From Oidiodendron maius Zn (Eukaryota; Ascomycota; Leotiomycetes; Myxotrichaceae): a stretch of DNA of 64,000 bases. Under the pieces are notes generated by a model, which had not been told where the DNA came from, did not search any database, and was given only the letters and a program-made list of their open reading frames with translations. Numbering within the stretch: position 1 is the stretch's first letter; each line of letters begins with the position of its first letter. Below, in pieces: positions 11,821-23,040 of this stretch. The position numbers were made by a program, and so were the translations under genes. Location: NCBI GenBank assembly GCA_000827325.1, contig KN832875.1:558001-622000 (forward strand), read 5' to 3'.

Positions 11821-13588
11821 ATGACAAAAGAAAATCATGTTGACGTGTTGAAAGCTCCCCCACTTTCAATTGCGTCAGTAACTCATGGCCGAAACGAGAT
11901 CGTGAAGAGAGCGGCTAATAAGGACACGGCTGCCAGAAGTTCCGGAGAAGAGAGCAAATTTCCTCGAATGCTGGATAACAAATTTTTAAGAAAGTGCTGG
12001 ACCATTTTCTCCTGGACCCCAAAGTGGTGCAGATGGGACCCCGAAGACCCCCCAAAGTTCAGCTTGGCACTGAACCTGCTATTTGCTTTTGTGAGTTTGT
12101 TCAAGGCCTAAATTTAGTGGGCTATCCAGAATTTTTATTGCCTTGAATCCAGGCCAGGTCTCAATTGGCTGTTAGAAATGAAGCCAGCAACATTCTCTAA
12201 TTTAAGAAAGAGCTAACATTTTACAGGCTTCAACTTTCACTGTAGCCAATCTCTATTATAACCACCCCATCCTTAATATCCTTGCCATCGAGTTCAATGT
12301 GAGCGATGAACGAGCGTCTCTCGTTCCAACGGTGATGCAGGCGGGCTATGCGTCTGGTTTGCTTTTCCTGTGTCCCCTAGGAGACATTGTTCGCCGGCGA
12401 GCATTCGTTCTTAGTCTTATTTTCCTTACAGCGACTATTGTAAGACCGTTTCCTACTGCATCGACTAGTACTCTAAGAATATATTGACTCTCAAAGTGGC
12501 TTGGCCTATGTCTAACGAAATCCTTCTCCGTTTTCCTGGCGCTGTCTTTCATCGTGGCCTTGACCACGGTGACGCCGCAGCTCATGCTCCCTCTCGTCGG
12601 TGACCTAGCACCCCCTCGTCGCAGAGCCACTTCGCTGTCAATCGTGGTATCTGGCCTTCTCCTCGGCCTGCTGATAGCACGACTCTTGTCAGGAATCCTA
12701 ACACAATACACCAGCTGGCGGAGCATATACTGGTTCTCACTCGGCGTACAATACCTGATCTTTATCCTTCTCTTCTTCTGCATGCCAGACTACCCTAGCA
12801 CGAACCCCGGTGGGCTCAACTACTTCCGCATGTTGTACAGCATCATCAAGATGCTTTTCAAGTACCCGGAGCTCGTGCAGGCTTGCCTAGTCGGCTTCTT
12901 CGTGTCCTCCACCTTCACCAGCTACTGGACAACACTAACCTTTCTCCTCTCTTCGCCCCCATACTCCTACTCACCAGTGAAGATCGGGCTCTTCGCACTC
13001 ATCGGCATTGGCGCCATGTTCTTTGGCCCATTCTACTCTCGCGTCATCATCGACCGCTTCGTCCCTTTCTATAGCGTCGTTCTTGGCTTGTGTTACATCC
13101 TAATCGGCACCCTCGTCGGCACCTTCGTCGGCCGCACCTCCATCGCTGGCCCAATTATCCAGGCCTTCAGCATTGACCTCGGGCAGCAGACGTCGCAAAT
13201 CGCCAACCGCTCCGCCATATACTCCATTGAGCCCAAGGCCCGCAACCGCGTCAACACCGCGTTCATGCTCTCCGTCTTCTGCGGGCAGCTCATGGGCACA
13301 GCAGCAGGCAACGAGCTGTACGCCCAGGGCGGGTGGCTCCGGAGCGGCCAGGCGAGTGCGGGATTTGTGGGCGCCGCGCTGGTGGTGTGTTTTGCGCGCG
13401 GGCCGTGGGAGAGGGGATGGTTGGGTTGGAGAGGAGGGTGGGGAATCAGACGGAGGGATTTGGAGGAGAAGAATTCTCAGGGCCAGACCGCGGTGCAGCA
13501 AGCCTTGGATGAGATCAGTGCTGAAGAGCGAGGCATTGTTCGACGAGATGAAAGCTCCACGACCGATGAAAAAAAGGTTGAGAGTTAG
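11821..13588 (+). CDS. MFS transporter resembling bacterial YnfM/YgaY-type carriers
   Basis: Three exons, 11821-12090, 12227-12439 and 12497-13588, join to 524 residues. A cytosolic N-terminal tail of about 80 residues precedes the first membrane helix. The signature TVANLYYNHPIL follows helix 1. LGDIVRRRAF is the classic MFS loop 2-3 motif (GD...RR). Hydrophobic helices then continue through a 12-TM-like pattern, and the protein ends in a charged Glu-rich tail. The NLYY...P signature is typical of a bacterial MFS branch (YgaY/YnfM-like) that also has fungal members. Substrate is unknown; a proton-linked plasma-membrane drug or metabolite transporter is the family expectation. It is divergent from the secreted-protein gene. 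Confidence 0.85.
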
Positions 13589-14230
13589 AAAAACGACAGA
13601 AAGAATGAAACTAAAGTACATAGATTACACAGATAACACTTCGATACAATGAAATTTTGGAAATTTTCAAGCACTCCGGCATTTGTACTTCTGTTACTAA
13701 ATGCTGCATTTATGGTCACATTCATGTCTAATAACACAATGATCTACCTCAGAACACGGGGTATTATCATTCATTCATTCATCACTCGTAGGGTAAAGGG
13801 TATCCACTATTGGTTCTCCTAAAGCTGGAGGTGATACTGCCTATAAACATGAGACACGGTAGAGTGCAAAGGAGTAAAGCGAAGCAATAGTGCCATGCAA
13901 TTCACGTTCCTGCACCTAATCCGACTAGCCATCCAATGTTGTGGGACATGCAAAGCCTTCTTCATCTCTCCCTTTCTGAGATTGGAGACAAATCAACGTC
14001 CTCTTGGCTTAAGTTTACTGAAGACGGCGCAGCAAGAATGCATCCTCTCGTTCTTGTGCCCTGTCAACAGAAGGCCAAACTAAAGCCCATCATCATAGAT
14101 AGCCAACTTGTATGCTTCATTCATGCCCCGACTCCACCCAATGCAAAACGTTGACTCCCAACTGATGCGTATGCAAAGGAACTCGTAAAAAACTTGGTTA
14201 TAAAATGTGCCAGACTATGGGCATTCACAT
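13589..14230. other. Convergent 3' intergenic region
   Basis: The sequence lies between the 3' ends of the MFS (+) and Sch9 (-) genes. It contains AT-rich termination-type sequence. No supported ORF or RNA gene is visible. Confidence 0.55.
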
Positions 14231-16997
14231 TCACAAGTCGAATTGGGCTCCGGTGAACATGCTGCTGTCCTCGTTCGTGCCGGTCCTCACAATCCCACTC
14301 ATTCGGTCGGAGCGGCGCTTCTGTGCCACATCAAAGGCATCCTCCCAATCTCGCTCTCTCTTTTCGTCCTCATCCATATCGTCTACCTCCTGCCTGGCTC
14401 GGTTTTGCATGTGCTCATCGATTGAATTCTCATCAACAAATGTAAAGCCTTTGAAGTTAGCCTGCATGCCAGGGGAGAGCGGCGTTGAGGTCGTGATGCC
14501 AGCTGCCAGAGCTGCAGCTCGGGCATTGAGGGAGGCTGGGCCACCGCCATTGAGCGCATTTGTGAACTCCGGGTCGAAGTTCTGCGTATCCGTCTCGTTC
14601 AACAACTTTGGTTTGAAGGGAGGAGTAATGAGCTTCTTTGCCAGCGCGTCCCAGTCGATGTCATCAAAGAATGGGTGTCGTTTCAATTCCTCTGCATCGT
14701 CTTGAGCGCCAAGTCTATGTTTAGGGTTTCGGTTGAGTAGGCCCTTAACAAAGTTGCGCCCTTCGTTTGTGAGTGTGTCTTTCGGGAACCTCACCTTTCC
14801 GAAAGCAATGTTCTTATACATCTGTTGCGTATCTTCGGCGTAAAACGGACTCCATCCGCAACACATCTCAAACACGAGGACACCAAGAGACCAGAAATCA
14901 ACCATTTTCGTGTATCCCGCCTCATCCAGAAGGACTTCAGGGGCGAGGTATTCGGTCGTACCACAGAACGTATTGGTCGTGTCATTTTTGGTCAAGTTGG
15001 CCTTCGACAGACCGAAGTCGCAGAGAGCAATGTGGCCATTGGCATCCAAAAGAATATTCTCCGGCTTTAGGTCGCGATACACAATATCATGTTGGTGAAG
15101 GTGCTGAAGAGCAAGGATAAGCTCAGCAATGTAAAACTTTGCACGATTCTCGTCAAAACGACCCTCCTTCTGCAAATGCCAAAACAGCTCTCCGCCCGAC
15201 ATATAATCTGTAACGAGGTACAGATCAGTGGGGGTCTGGAAGGAGAACTTGAGGCCGACAATAAATGGAGAATCCGCCATGGCAGTTCTGACCAAGATGT
15301 TACGCTCGCCAACAGTGTGCGCAACCTCCTTCTTCTGAACGATAACTTTCTTCTGGAGGACTTTCATGGCATAGATTCTTCTCGTATCCTTCTTTCGAAC
15401 CTGATAAACCTGACCGAAGGTACCTTTCCCAATGAGCTTCAGTACGGAGAAGTCGTCTGGGCCATAGTGTCTCTTGTCAGTTCGTTGGTACGTCATTTCA
15501 ACGTGGACCTCTCCCGGGTGTGCAATATTGGCATCATCCCTACCGCGCAAGGGGAACCACCCTTGGACGGGCGAGTTATCATTCTCTACCAGTCTAGCCT
15601 CGAGGTCAAGGTGGCCTAAGAATTCCTCTCTGGCTCCAGATCGGTCATAGATGGTAATATTCACTCGAGAGTCCGAGCCAACCACATCACTAAAGCTTGT
15701 TAGCTTTCATCTGATGTCTCGTTGCACAACAGACTTACAATACAGCCTCAGTATCCCATCTAGGGTTACTAGTTGGCGCCCGACCCTTGAAGTCTCTATG
15801 ATCAGCGGAGCTATTGTTGCTGCTTTGACGACTCTTCATCGGAATCGCCATAGGGCGGCCGGAATCACTAGCAGAGCGCATAATTGGAATGCCGCCCATT
15901 GGGCTGGAGGTTGCATCCTCGTTCTCATCTCCGTCTTCATGCCTTGGACCACTCGAGACGAGCTCATTGCGCTGGAAGACTGCCACAACGTAAGGATCCT
16001 TGCTCTTCCGCAGACCACGTGCACCCGAGATCTTCACGGTTAGTTTACCCTTGGGCGGCTTCACAGACTCAACCGTAGATGTGGCAGCTGAAGCTAGTCC
16101 AGGCGTGAGTTCGCCGCTGGAGGCTTTACCATTCTTCTCTTGGGCGGAGTCGGACGCGTCCGATGTGGCCGTGTTGGAGGAAGCGCGGGTTGGCGTTGCA
16201 GGAATGCTCTTTTTATGCGAAGGGTCATCCGTTAGCCTCTTGAGCAGCTCAATAGAAGCAGACTCATGCAGAAAATCATTGCGGGAGACAACAGGGGTAG
16301 CGGGTGTTGAGGTGGGGTGACGACCGCAAGGGTTGGAAAAATGAGTGGCATGAACATTGGAGGTAGTCACGATGCTAGAGAGGGGGTTCAAGGACGCTCT
16401 GCGCGCAGAAGAGCCCCTTCGAGAGAGTGACAAGACTGCGTCGGTTAAGCTTTTGCGCTGCGCAGGAGACGTAGTGCTTGCACTACACTCATCAACCTCG
16501 GAGCTCGCATCGCTCAACTTGTACAGCGACGGCGTCTGAGAGAGAGGTGGGGTCGGGTAAGGATGCAAGCCTCGTGAGAGTACAGACGCTGAGGGAAGTT
16601 CTAGCCGCTCATGGGCAAGGAGTGGCAGAGCTTCTTCACTGTTCTTGTTCTCTTGAGCGCCACGTGCAGTCTCTCGCTTTGAGTCTGGTGCGACTGACAA
16701 CAGAATATAATCACCCACACTCTCCTCAATGGGAGATGAAGGAGCGGGGGACTCGTTCTCTGAGCCAAGAGCAGGAGTTTGAAGGGGATCCGAAGAGGGA
16801 CCAGAACTCGCAGGACTTGTAGAAGAACCAGAACCAACCTGTCCAAAGTAGCTGTTGTGCATTATTCCCGGTAAGCGCTTATCAGAGAGATCGGGCTGAG
16901 GAGTAGCGCGATCGGAAGGGGTATCAGATTCGATGTGGTCAGTTACATCGTCTTCTCTGTCTCCTCTGTAGAAAAGCAGGCCATTAGCAAACGCCAT
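14231..16997 (-). CDS. SCH9: AGC-family protein kinase Sch9 (TORC1 effector, S6K-like)
   Basis: Two exons, 16997-15739 and 15689-14231, join in frame to 905 residues. The N-terminal ~340 residues are Ser/Pro-rich. A C2 domain spans the splice site (LTVKISGARGLRKSKDPYVV, then VNITIYDR), an arrangement typical of Sch9. The kinase domain begins near residue 500: GKGTFG loop, catalytic Lys 529 (AMKVL), YRDLKPEN with Asp 626, DFG with Asp 644, and T-loop NTFCGTTEYLAPE with Thr 660. The C-terminal extension has a turn motif (TPLSP, about Ser 825) and a hydrophobic motif FKGFTF (Thr 836), the TORC1-type phosphosite. Sch9 couples nutrient signals to growth, ribosome production and stress resistance. 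ATG 16997 is the only in-frame Met near the 5' end. A GA/CT-rich leader lies upstream. Confidence 0.93.
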
Positions 16998-19399
16998 GAT
17001 GAAGGAGAGATAGCATATCGCAAAGTAGAGGAGATGGCGGGGAGGAACGGGACGATTGCGGAGAGACAAGCAACGAAGTTGGGCCGGGCATTGACCCGAA
17101 CTGCTCAAAATGGGGGCATGAAATTTTTCAAATTTTCTCTTTTGCCGGGTGAGCGAGTGTCACGGGAAATCACCAGGGAATGCTTCTGTCTGCTTTTCTA
17201 GACGAACGGGTGGGCCAGTCATGATCTGCCGCTTCGATAAGAACCCCGAATACTACCGGGGGGCCCTCGTCACTTGTGAGGTGCGCGAGAGAGACATGTG
17301 CAAAGACGCAAAGCTGGTGATGCAAGAGCTGATGGGAGGAAGAGAGACGTCTGTGCTGCAACAACACACCGTCTAGCAGTACGCGGCCTTGCAGCGTCAC
17401 GGGTTCCACACAGCGGTGGACATGGAGAGGTTATGAGGGACGCAGAAAGAACAAAGGAGGACAGCCGTCATGGCACTGCCAGAGGGGTGGCGAACACAAA
17501 CAGAAACCATAAACGGACAAACAAAAACCCCCACCACCCTCTCTCGCGCGTACCTTTGTGACATCTTTTGTGTAGCTTGCTTCAGCAAGTCCCCATCGTT
17601 CCCGGCCATCGCGCAGTTCTAGCTGTCCGTGGCGCCAGCTTGTCGTGGGAGATCGGAGGGTCGCGTCGTGTAGTGGTGCAAAGAATTTCGGGGGGGAAGG
17701 GCGGCGGGACCAGCGACGTGGGGCTGAGCGAGACTGTGGGAGAGTGAAGAGGGGTTGCGATGGACGTGGGAGGAGGAGGGAGAGGGAGGAAGGAGGAGAA
17801 GAAGAAGAAGAAGAATCTTAGATCGAAGGCGTGAGGCGGCTTGTGTTTTATTTTATTTTTATTTGGGGTGTGTTTGTCAGGCCCAGGCGCGCGAAAGGAA
17901 AGAGTCGGGATGAGGGGGAGGTTGAGTGACCGTGGGCGAAGAGACTGGAAACTGGTGAATGATGAAGTAAGTGCACGCTTCACTACGGTCGCTTGGGGCC
18001 CAGGCACGCGAACGCCCACTCAACTGTAACAGAGCTGCGACTCCTGTACTGTGAGCACTCAAGCGCAGGATCAGAGACCCATCAGGACCCAGGACGAGTG
18101 GAGTTATTCGAGGTTGCGGTGGAGGCAGAGGCGAGTCGGGGCTACCACAATGGTCGGATCAGAGTCTCGAGATCGACAATCTCGGGAGTTCAACCCGCAG
18201 CCCCAAATACTGGGCTTCTTGTGTGGTTTATAGCAGGTAAGTCTCGACAACGCCCACGCCCCATGGGTAGCTGTCGTTGTGGCCACACTCCTTGCGGCCC
18301 CGTCTGTATCCCGTATAGGTACGTCTCCTCTCGCGGTACAGGAGCGAGTCAGCGCAGCTCTCGGGCGACACCGACTGGTCGATACGTCATTCGAGCTCGA
18401 CCGCCAACTCGAGTCCTTCGCCGTCGTTCGCCGTCCTGTGCTGCCTCCCGCTGGCCAGTCGAGATTCTCTCCGCACGCTCCTCGCTGCGATTTGCTCCCT
18501 AGCCGTCTCTTCCAAGATCCCCCGCAGGTACCAATGTCGCACGGCAGGACGAGAGAGCTCGGTCGCATGGACAGCTGAATGCGGGACGCCCTGTCCTGAG
18601 AACTGAATGCAGGAGTACGACGCTCGTGCTATAATAATACTGTGCTCTGGCGTCCACTTAGTAGCTCGCCGACTCCGAGTACGAGTGTAGACTGGCTGCT
18701 GCAGCCTGGACCAGCCGACCTTTCAGCCCTTTCGTTGCTGCAAGAGCTGACCTCAGACTCCTCTCTGTGTATCACTGCCGGCCTGTCCAAAGCAATCGCA
18801 TTGCGTGCTGTAGCCTGTCGGGTCCGAGACTGGTCCTGACCGGTCCTTTTGCACGTACAATAATCACATCAGCAGCTGAGCGGCGCTCAGGCATTGGCAC
18901 TGTCCTCGGATCCTAACGCGGGATTTGAAGGGGCAAATCAATGGATCTGCGGTTCTTCCTCGGGGGTTGGCTTGGGAATACCGGACGTCTGAGTGGCCCC
19001 AAGTGGCTGTCGCAATGTTTCTTGCCACGGGCAGACCAGCACTGTTCCCGTCCCTTCCTCTGCGCCGTAATAAGTACGCCGGTTCCGTCAACCGTACAAT
19101 ACACCTCAGAAGTCGAGTGCAAGAACTCCGACGTAACCAAACGGAGAGTAACCTACGAATAATGCTCCGAAAAATACTTGAAATATGACTGGCGGAATAG
19201 ATGGCTTAAGTAACCGGGGGATTATTGCCTAAGACATAACGTGACCGCGGTTGCCTAAGGCACTATAATTTTACAAGGCATCAATTTTAGCGCACGACTT
19301 GAATTCTGTATTCGCGTGTATTGAAGCGCGACAAACTCCCTGGACAATCTCACATATCCTTACCCCGAGGAATTCCCCCACACACACCAGATCATCACG
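16998..19399. promoter_or_regulatory. 2.4 kb divergent region between SCH9 and the Rsc7-like gene
   Basis: The interval separates two divergent start codons. Near the SCH9 side there is a strong purine run on the plus strand (17763-17816), which reads as a pyrimidine-rich leader for SCH9. A 15-bp element, gcccaggcgcgcgaa, occurs at 17881-17895 and again with one mismatch at 17998-18012. No ORF with a recognisable domain was seen. Confidence 0.5.
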
Positions 19400-21094
19400 A
19401 TGGGACGCCGGCCTGGTAGAGCCGCAGCCAAAAATGCGGCAGCCGCATTGAGTGAGTTGTTCTAGAAAGTCTGTAGCGCACAAGAACAAGATCTAACCTA
19501 CCCTACAGAAAATACGCCCCAGCATTATGATGACGATGGAGAGGATGAGCAGATGCAAGATGTGCCTACGTCGGAAGTCGGAAGCCCTCAAGGGGCTGAC
19601 GAAGACAATGGCGATGAGGAGGCTGAGGAGGAGGCAGAAGCAGAGGTAGACGAGGACAACGAGGCTCAAGAATCCGAACCAGCTTCCGCACCTGCAACGC
19701 CCGCTCCTGAGCCTGTCATTCGAAAGCGCCGACTGGGCCGGCCACCAAAGAATAAGCCACCTGGCTGGGAGGATGAGGTCCCGAGAGATCGGTCTGAATC
19801 GGGCACGCCAGCTAAGAGAGGACGGGGCAGAGGCGGATTTGGACGTGGAGGAGGTCGCTGGGCGCGCCGCGGCGGCCCTTCACACGTCACGCAGCAACCC
19901 ATCGATAAGGAAGGAAACATGATGGACGTTATTAATGACGAGGTCGAGCTGCCAGAAGACGAGGAAGGCGAGACGAAGGTTGACAAGCTCGGCTACCTCA
20001 AGGGTGGGCGAGACTATCGATGTAGAACATTTACGGTGTTTAACAGGGGCGAACGGCTGTACATGTTATCAACAGAGCCAGCGCGATGCGTAGGATTCCG
20101 AGACAGTTATCTCTTCTTCACCAAACACAAACGCCTCTACAAGATCATCATCGATGAGGACGAGAAGCGGGACCTGATCGACCGTGAGCTCATCCCCCAT
20201 TCGTACAAGGGCCGTGCCATTGGCATCGTCACTGCTCGCTCAGTCTTCCGCGAATTCGGCGCCCAGATTATCGTTGGTGGAAAGAGGATCATTGACGACT
20301 ATGAGGTCGCTAAAGGGAGAGCCGACGGCGTTGTAGAGGGCGAGATCGCCGATCCGAATGATATTATCAAGCCGGGCGAGGAATATAACAAGAACCAGTA
20401 CGTTGCGTGGCACGGCGCAAGCTCTGTGTATCACTCTGGGGCGCCTACCGTTCCGCTCCAAGCCAAGGCTGTGGAGGCGAAGAAACGACGAGTTATGATC
20501 AACGATGTGAATTGGATGTTGGAACATGCCCGTGAAGCCAGGCACGTATACATAGTGAGATATTGAAGTGAGTTTGCTAATTGTTGTAGCCAATTCAATG
20601 CTTCTCTTGGTGTCCTGCGCCGTGCCAAGCTTAACGGCGTCTATGATCCGCACACAAATAGCATACATTACCCCAAGACCATGCAACCCACGCATGCCAA
20701 ATGGGAGCAGATTAATGACTATGAAATTGAGGCCAGGCGAAAGCTACTGAACGGGCATGCAGCTGACGAGCGGGAAGAGAAGGCACAAGGCATCTTCACT
20801 CCTATCAAGCCCATCTATTCTAAGAACTACATGATCATTGACACGGTCTACGAGTCTGCTCCGTCGACGAACCTCGGTGTGCCTGGCACGGGCAACTTCG
20901 TCTCGGATCTTGGATTCAATGGGCTTGCCAGCGTATCTGATGATATCAAAGCCGAGCTACCCCCCGAATGCATGGCCGCATTTGAGAAGACTCTGGCGAA
21001 GGAGATGGAGTGGAAGAGTCGATGGTCGACAGAGAAGGGGGATGCACAGAGGAGGCAGCCTATCATTGACAAAGGGCTTGTGGTGATATCGTAA
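19400..21094 (+). CDS. RSC7: RSC chromatin-remodelling subunit Rsc7/Npl6-like
   Basis: Three exons, 19400-19451, 19509-20541 and 20590-21094, join to 529 residues. The second intron is open only with a GC donor (ccag|gcacgt) and a TAG acceptor; no GT donor gives the right phase. The protein starts MGRRPGRAA. It has an acidic stretch, an AT-hook-like RRLGRPPK (91-98), an RG-rich segment and the CRC domain at about 180-290 (GGRDYRCRTF, YLFFTKHKRLYKIIID, IGIVTARSVFREFG). A conserved C-terminal region follows (LNGVYDPHTN, MQPTHAKWEQ). Rsc7 is a nuclear subunit of RSC, which remodels promoter nucleosomes. The extended C terminus and acidic N terminus suggest Rsc7 rather than Swp82. It shares a long divergent promoter with SCH9. 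Confidence 0.88.
20542..20589 (+). other. Non-canonical GC-AG intron in the Rsc7-like gene
   Basis: The reading frame before this segment (MLEHAREA) stops at a TGA just inside it. The frame after it (QFNASLGVLRRAK) needs a phase-2 junction. Only the GC donor at 20542 joined to the TAG ending at 20589 gives that phase, creating a Ser codon at the junction. The 48-nt length matches other introns in the window. Confidence 0.75.
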
Positions 21095-21565
21095 GCTCTT
21101 GCCATTGCGTTGAGTTTGTATTATTTAGGGCAATCAATTACGGACTGAGGCTGGCGTTGACAAAGAGCTACCAGGCGTTGACTAAAACGTAAGACAGTAG
21201 TCAAATAGATGGGGGTTTGATAAATAATTAACAATATCCCCACGAATCATTAATCATTTGTTTTAAAGATCGTTGTGCGGTACTGCCATGCAAGCTATAT
21301 TGACCACCTTCGAACTTGTAGGGCAAATCTCGTGACTTCGAGGCGGCAAAATGCAAAAGGGAAGCGATTATGACTCTGGAACCTCGACTCCAACATCGCC
21401 TTTGTCCTAGCAGCACATCAGCCACGTCCAGAAACTCAATTTCCAATTTTAAACCCTTTGGTACAATAACAGCCTTCCAAGCTTCGACTTACTTTATATT
21501 CCGAGCCAGTTAAACGCATCTAATCAGTCTTAACCAACGAAATTTCATCACATCACCCGATCAAA
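21095..21565. promoter_or_regulatory. Intergenic region upstream of the deaminase-like gene
   Basis: A 471-bp AT-rich spacer between tandem plus-strand genes. It ends in a typical fungal start context (tcaaaatgtc). No other feature is visible. Confidence 0.5.
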
Positions 21566-23040
21566 ATGTCGCCGCGTAATGATACCTACCTCTCCCTCTG
21601 CCTCGCCCAAGCCGAGCTGTCGCCTCTCCTGTACCGCCATGGCTCGATCATCGTGCGCGGAGGCAAGGTCATCGGCCAAGGATTCAACTCGTACCGCCCA
21701 GGATTCGATGGCGGGGCCTTGAAGACAGGCAATGTTGCCGCGTCCGCCCTCGACGGCCCTGCCATTGCTGAGCTGAAGCAGCGCGTGAGGTCAAACTCGA
21801 AGCGCAAACCTAAGTCGTCGTCGATTTCGCCGGACTCGGGCACGTCCTTCGAGTCCCAGGGCCACGGCCACAATTTCAACACCCCGCTGTCCATGCACTC
21901 CGAGATGATGGCCATCCGCTCCGCTCTCTCCCTCTCCTCCGGCACGCTATCCTCTCACTCTTCCGCCCGCTCGGCCAAGGTCTACCAGAATCCATGCTTC
22001 TCCTTACCAGGTGATTCGAAGGCGCGCAAGTTACGAGCCCACGCCCTCCAGACCTACGCCCAGGCTGTGCTCGCTGAGGCCGGGTTCTCCGCTGGTGCCA
22101 TTCCTGGCGGCAAGCTCTTTCTTCAGAAGCCTGGGTTCGAGTCGCGAGCAATCCAGTCGGGTTTCCTGGCCCACAGGAGCAAGCAGCGGGTTTCACGTGG
22201 TGGAGAAAGGTGCCGCGGCCGTGAACGCGAGGAAAGGTTCCAGGTCCCACCCTCACGGGCTTCAATGCAGATCTCATCACGATAAATGCGGTTCGGAGCC
22301 GCAGCAGTGTAAGACTGCAGTAAGAGAGCGCATAGCAAGCGTCGAATCTTCTAGCAGTGAGGATGATGGTACATCACGTCCCGCGACATCCAAGACAAAG
22401 GTCAGTCCCCAGATACTTATATTGATTAAGTCTAACGAGAACCAAGGCAAAGAAATCTCCTGGAGCACAGCCAAAATACGAGCAGACCTTCACTACCAAA
22501 AACAGCACCACCACCACCAAACCAACTCTCGCAGCACGCACCAAGGATCTCCGCCTCAAGGGTGCAGACCTCTATGTCGCCAGGCTAGGAAGCTGCCCTC
22601 CCGCTCCCAGATGCAAACCTCGCAAGGCCCGCGCCAATCCTGACCCCAAGCCTGACCCCAAACTGCCCTCCAAGCAGCCCGCTCCACTTCTTCCCCAGTC
22701 CCCTCCGCAGTCCTGCTACGATGAGCTCTCGCTCGTCTCTCGTGCCCAGTCTCCCGGCGGCAATCTGCCTGCAGCAGATGAGGCAAACCCAGAAGAGAGG
22801 CCGGAGATCCGAGCCTCGCGGCCTTGCTACCGGTGCGTAATGGCAATGCACGCTGTGGGAATCAAGCGGGTGTTCTGGACGAACGCGGTAGGCGCGTGGG
22901 AGGGTGCTAAGGTGAGGGAGCTGGTTGAAGCGTTGGATGGCGGGGGAGGGGTGGAGGGTGTAGAGGGCACGGGGGGTGAGAAAGGGATGTTTGTCACTAC
23001 GCATGATGTACTCATGATGCAGAGGGTAATGGGGTTTTGA
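21566..23040 (+). CDS. Cytidine/dCMP-deaminase-fold protein with a large insertion; middle of the model unresolved
   Basis: Two halves of a zinc deaminase site are visible. The first exon from ATG 21566 gives SPLLYRHGSIIVRGGKVIGQ and then HSEMM (His 111, Glu 113), the H-x-E zinc and proton-shuttle motif. The last exon, 22447-23040, gives GADLYVARLG and later RPCYRCVMAMHAVGIKRVFW, the PCxxC zinc motif. The 46-nt intron at 22401-22446 is well supported. Between about 22130 and 22300 the coding signal moves from frame 2 to frame 3. No canonical intron fits cleanly, so either a short GC-rich intron or a frameshift lies there. The two zinc motifs are separated by a long Ser/Lys/Pro-rich insertion. 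The family is fungal and its substrate is unknown; nucleoside or base deamination is inferred from the fold. Confidence 0.65.

Noticed and set aside
15089-15619. 176-codon plus-strand ORF inside SCH9
   Set aside because: Antisense shadow of the kinase domain.
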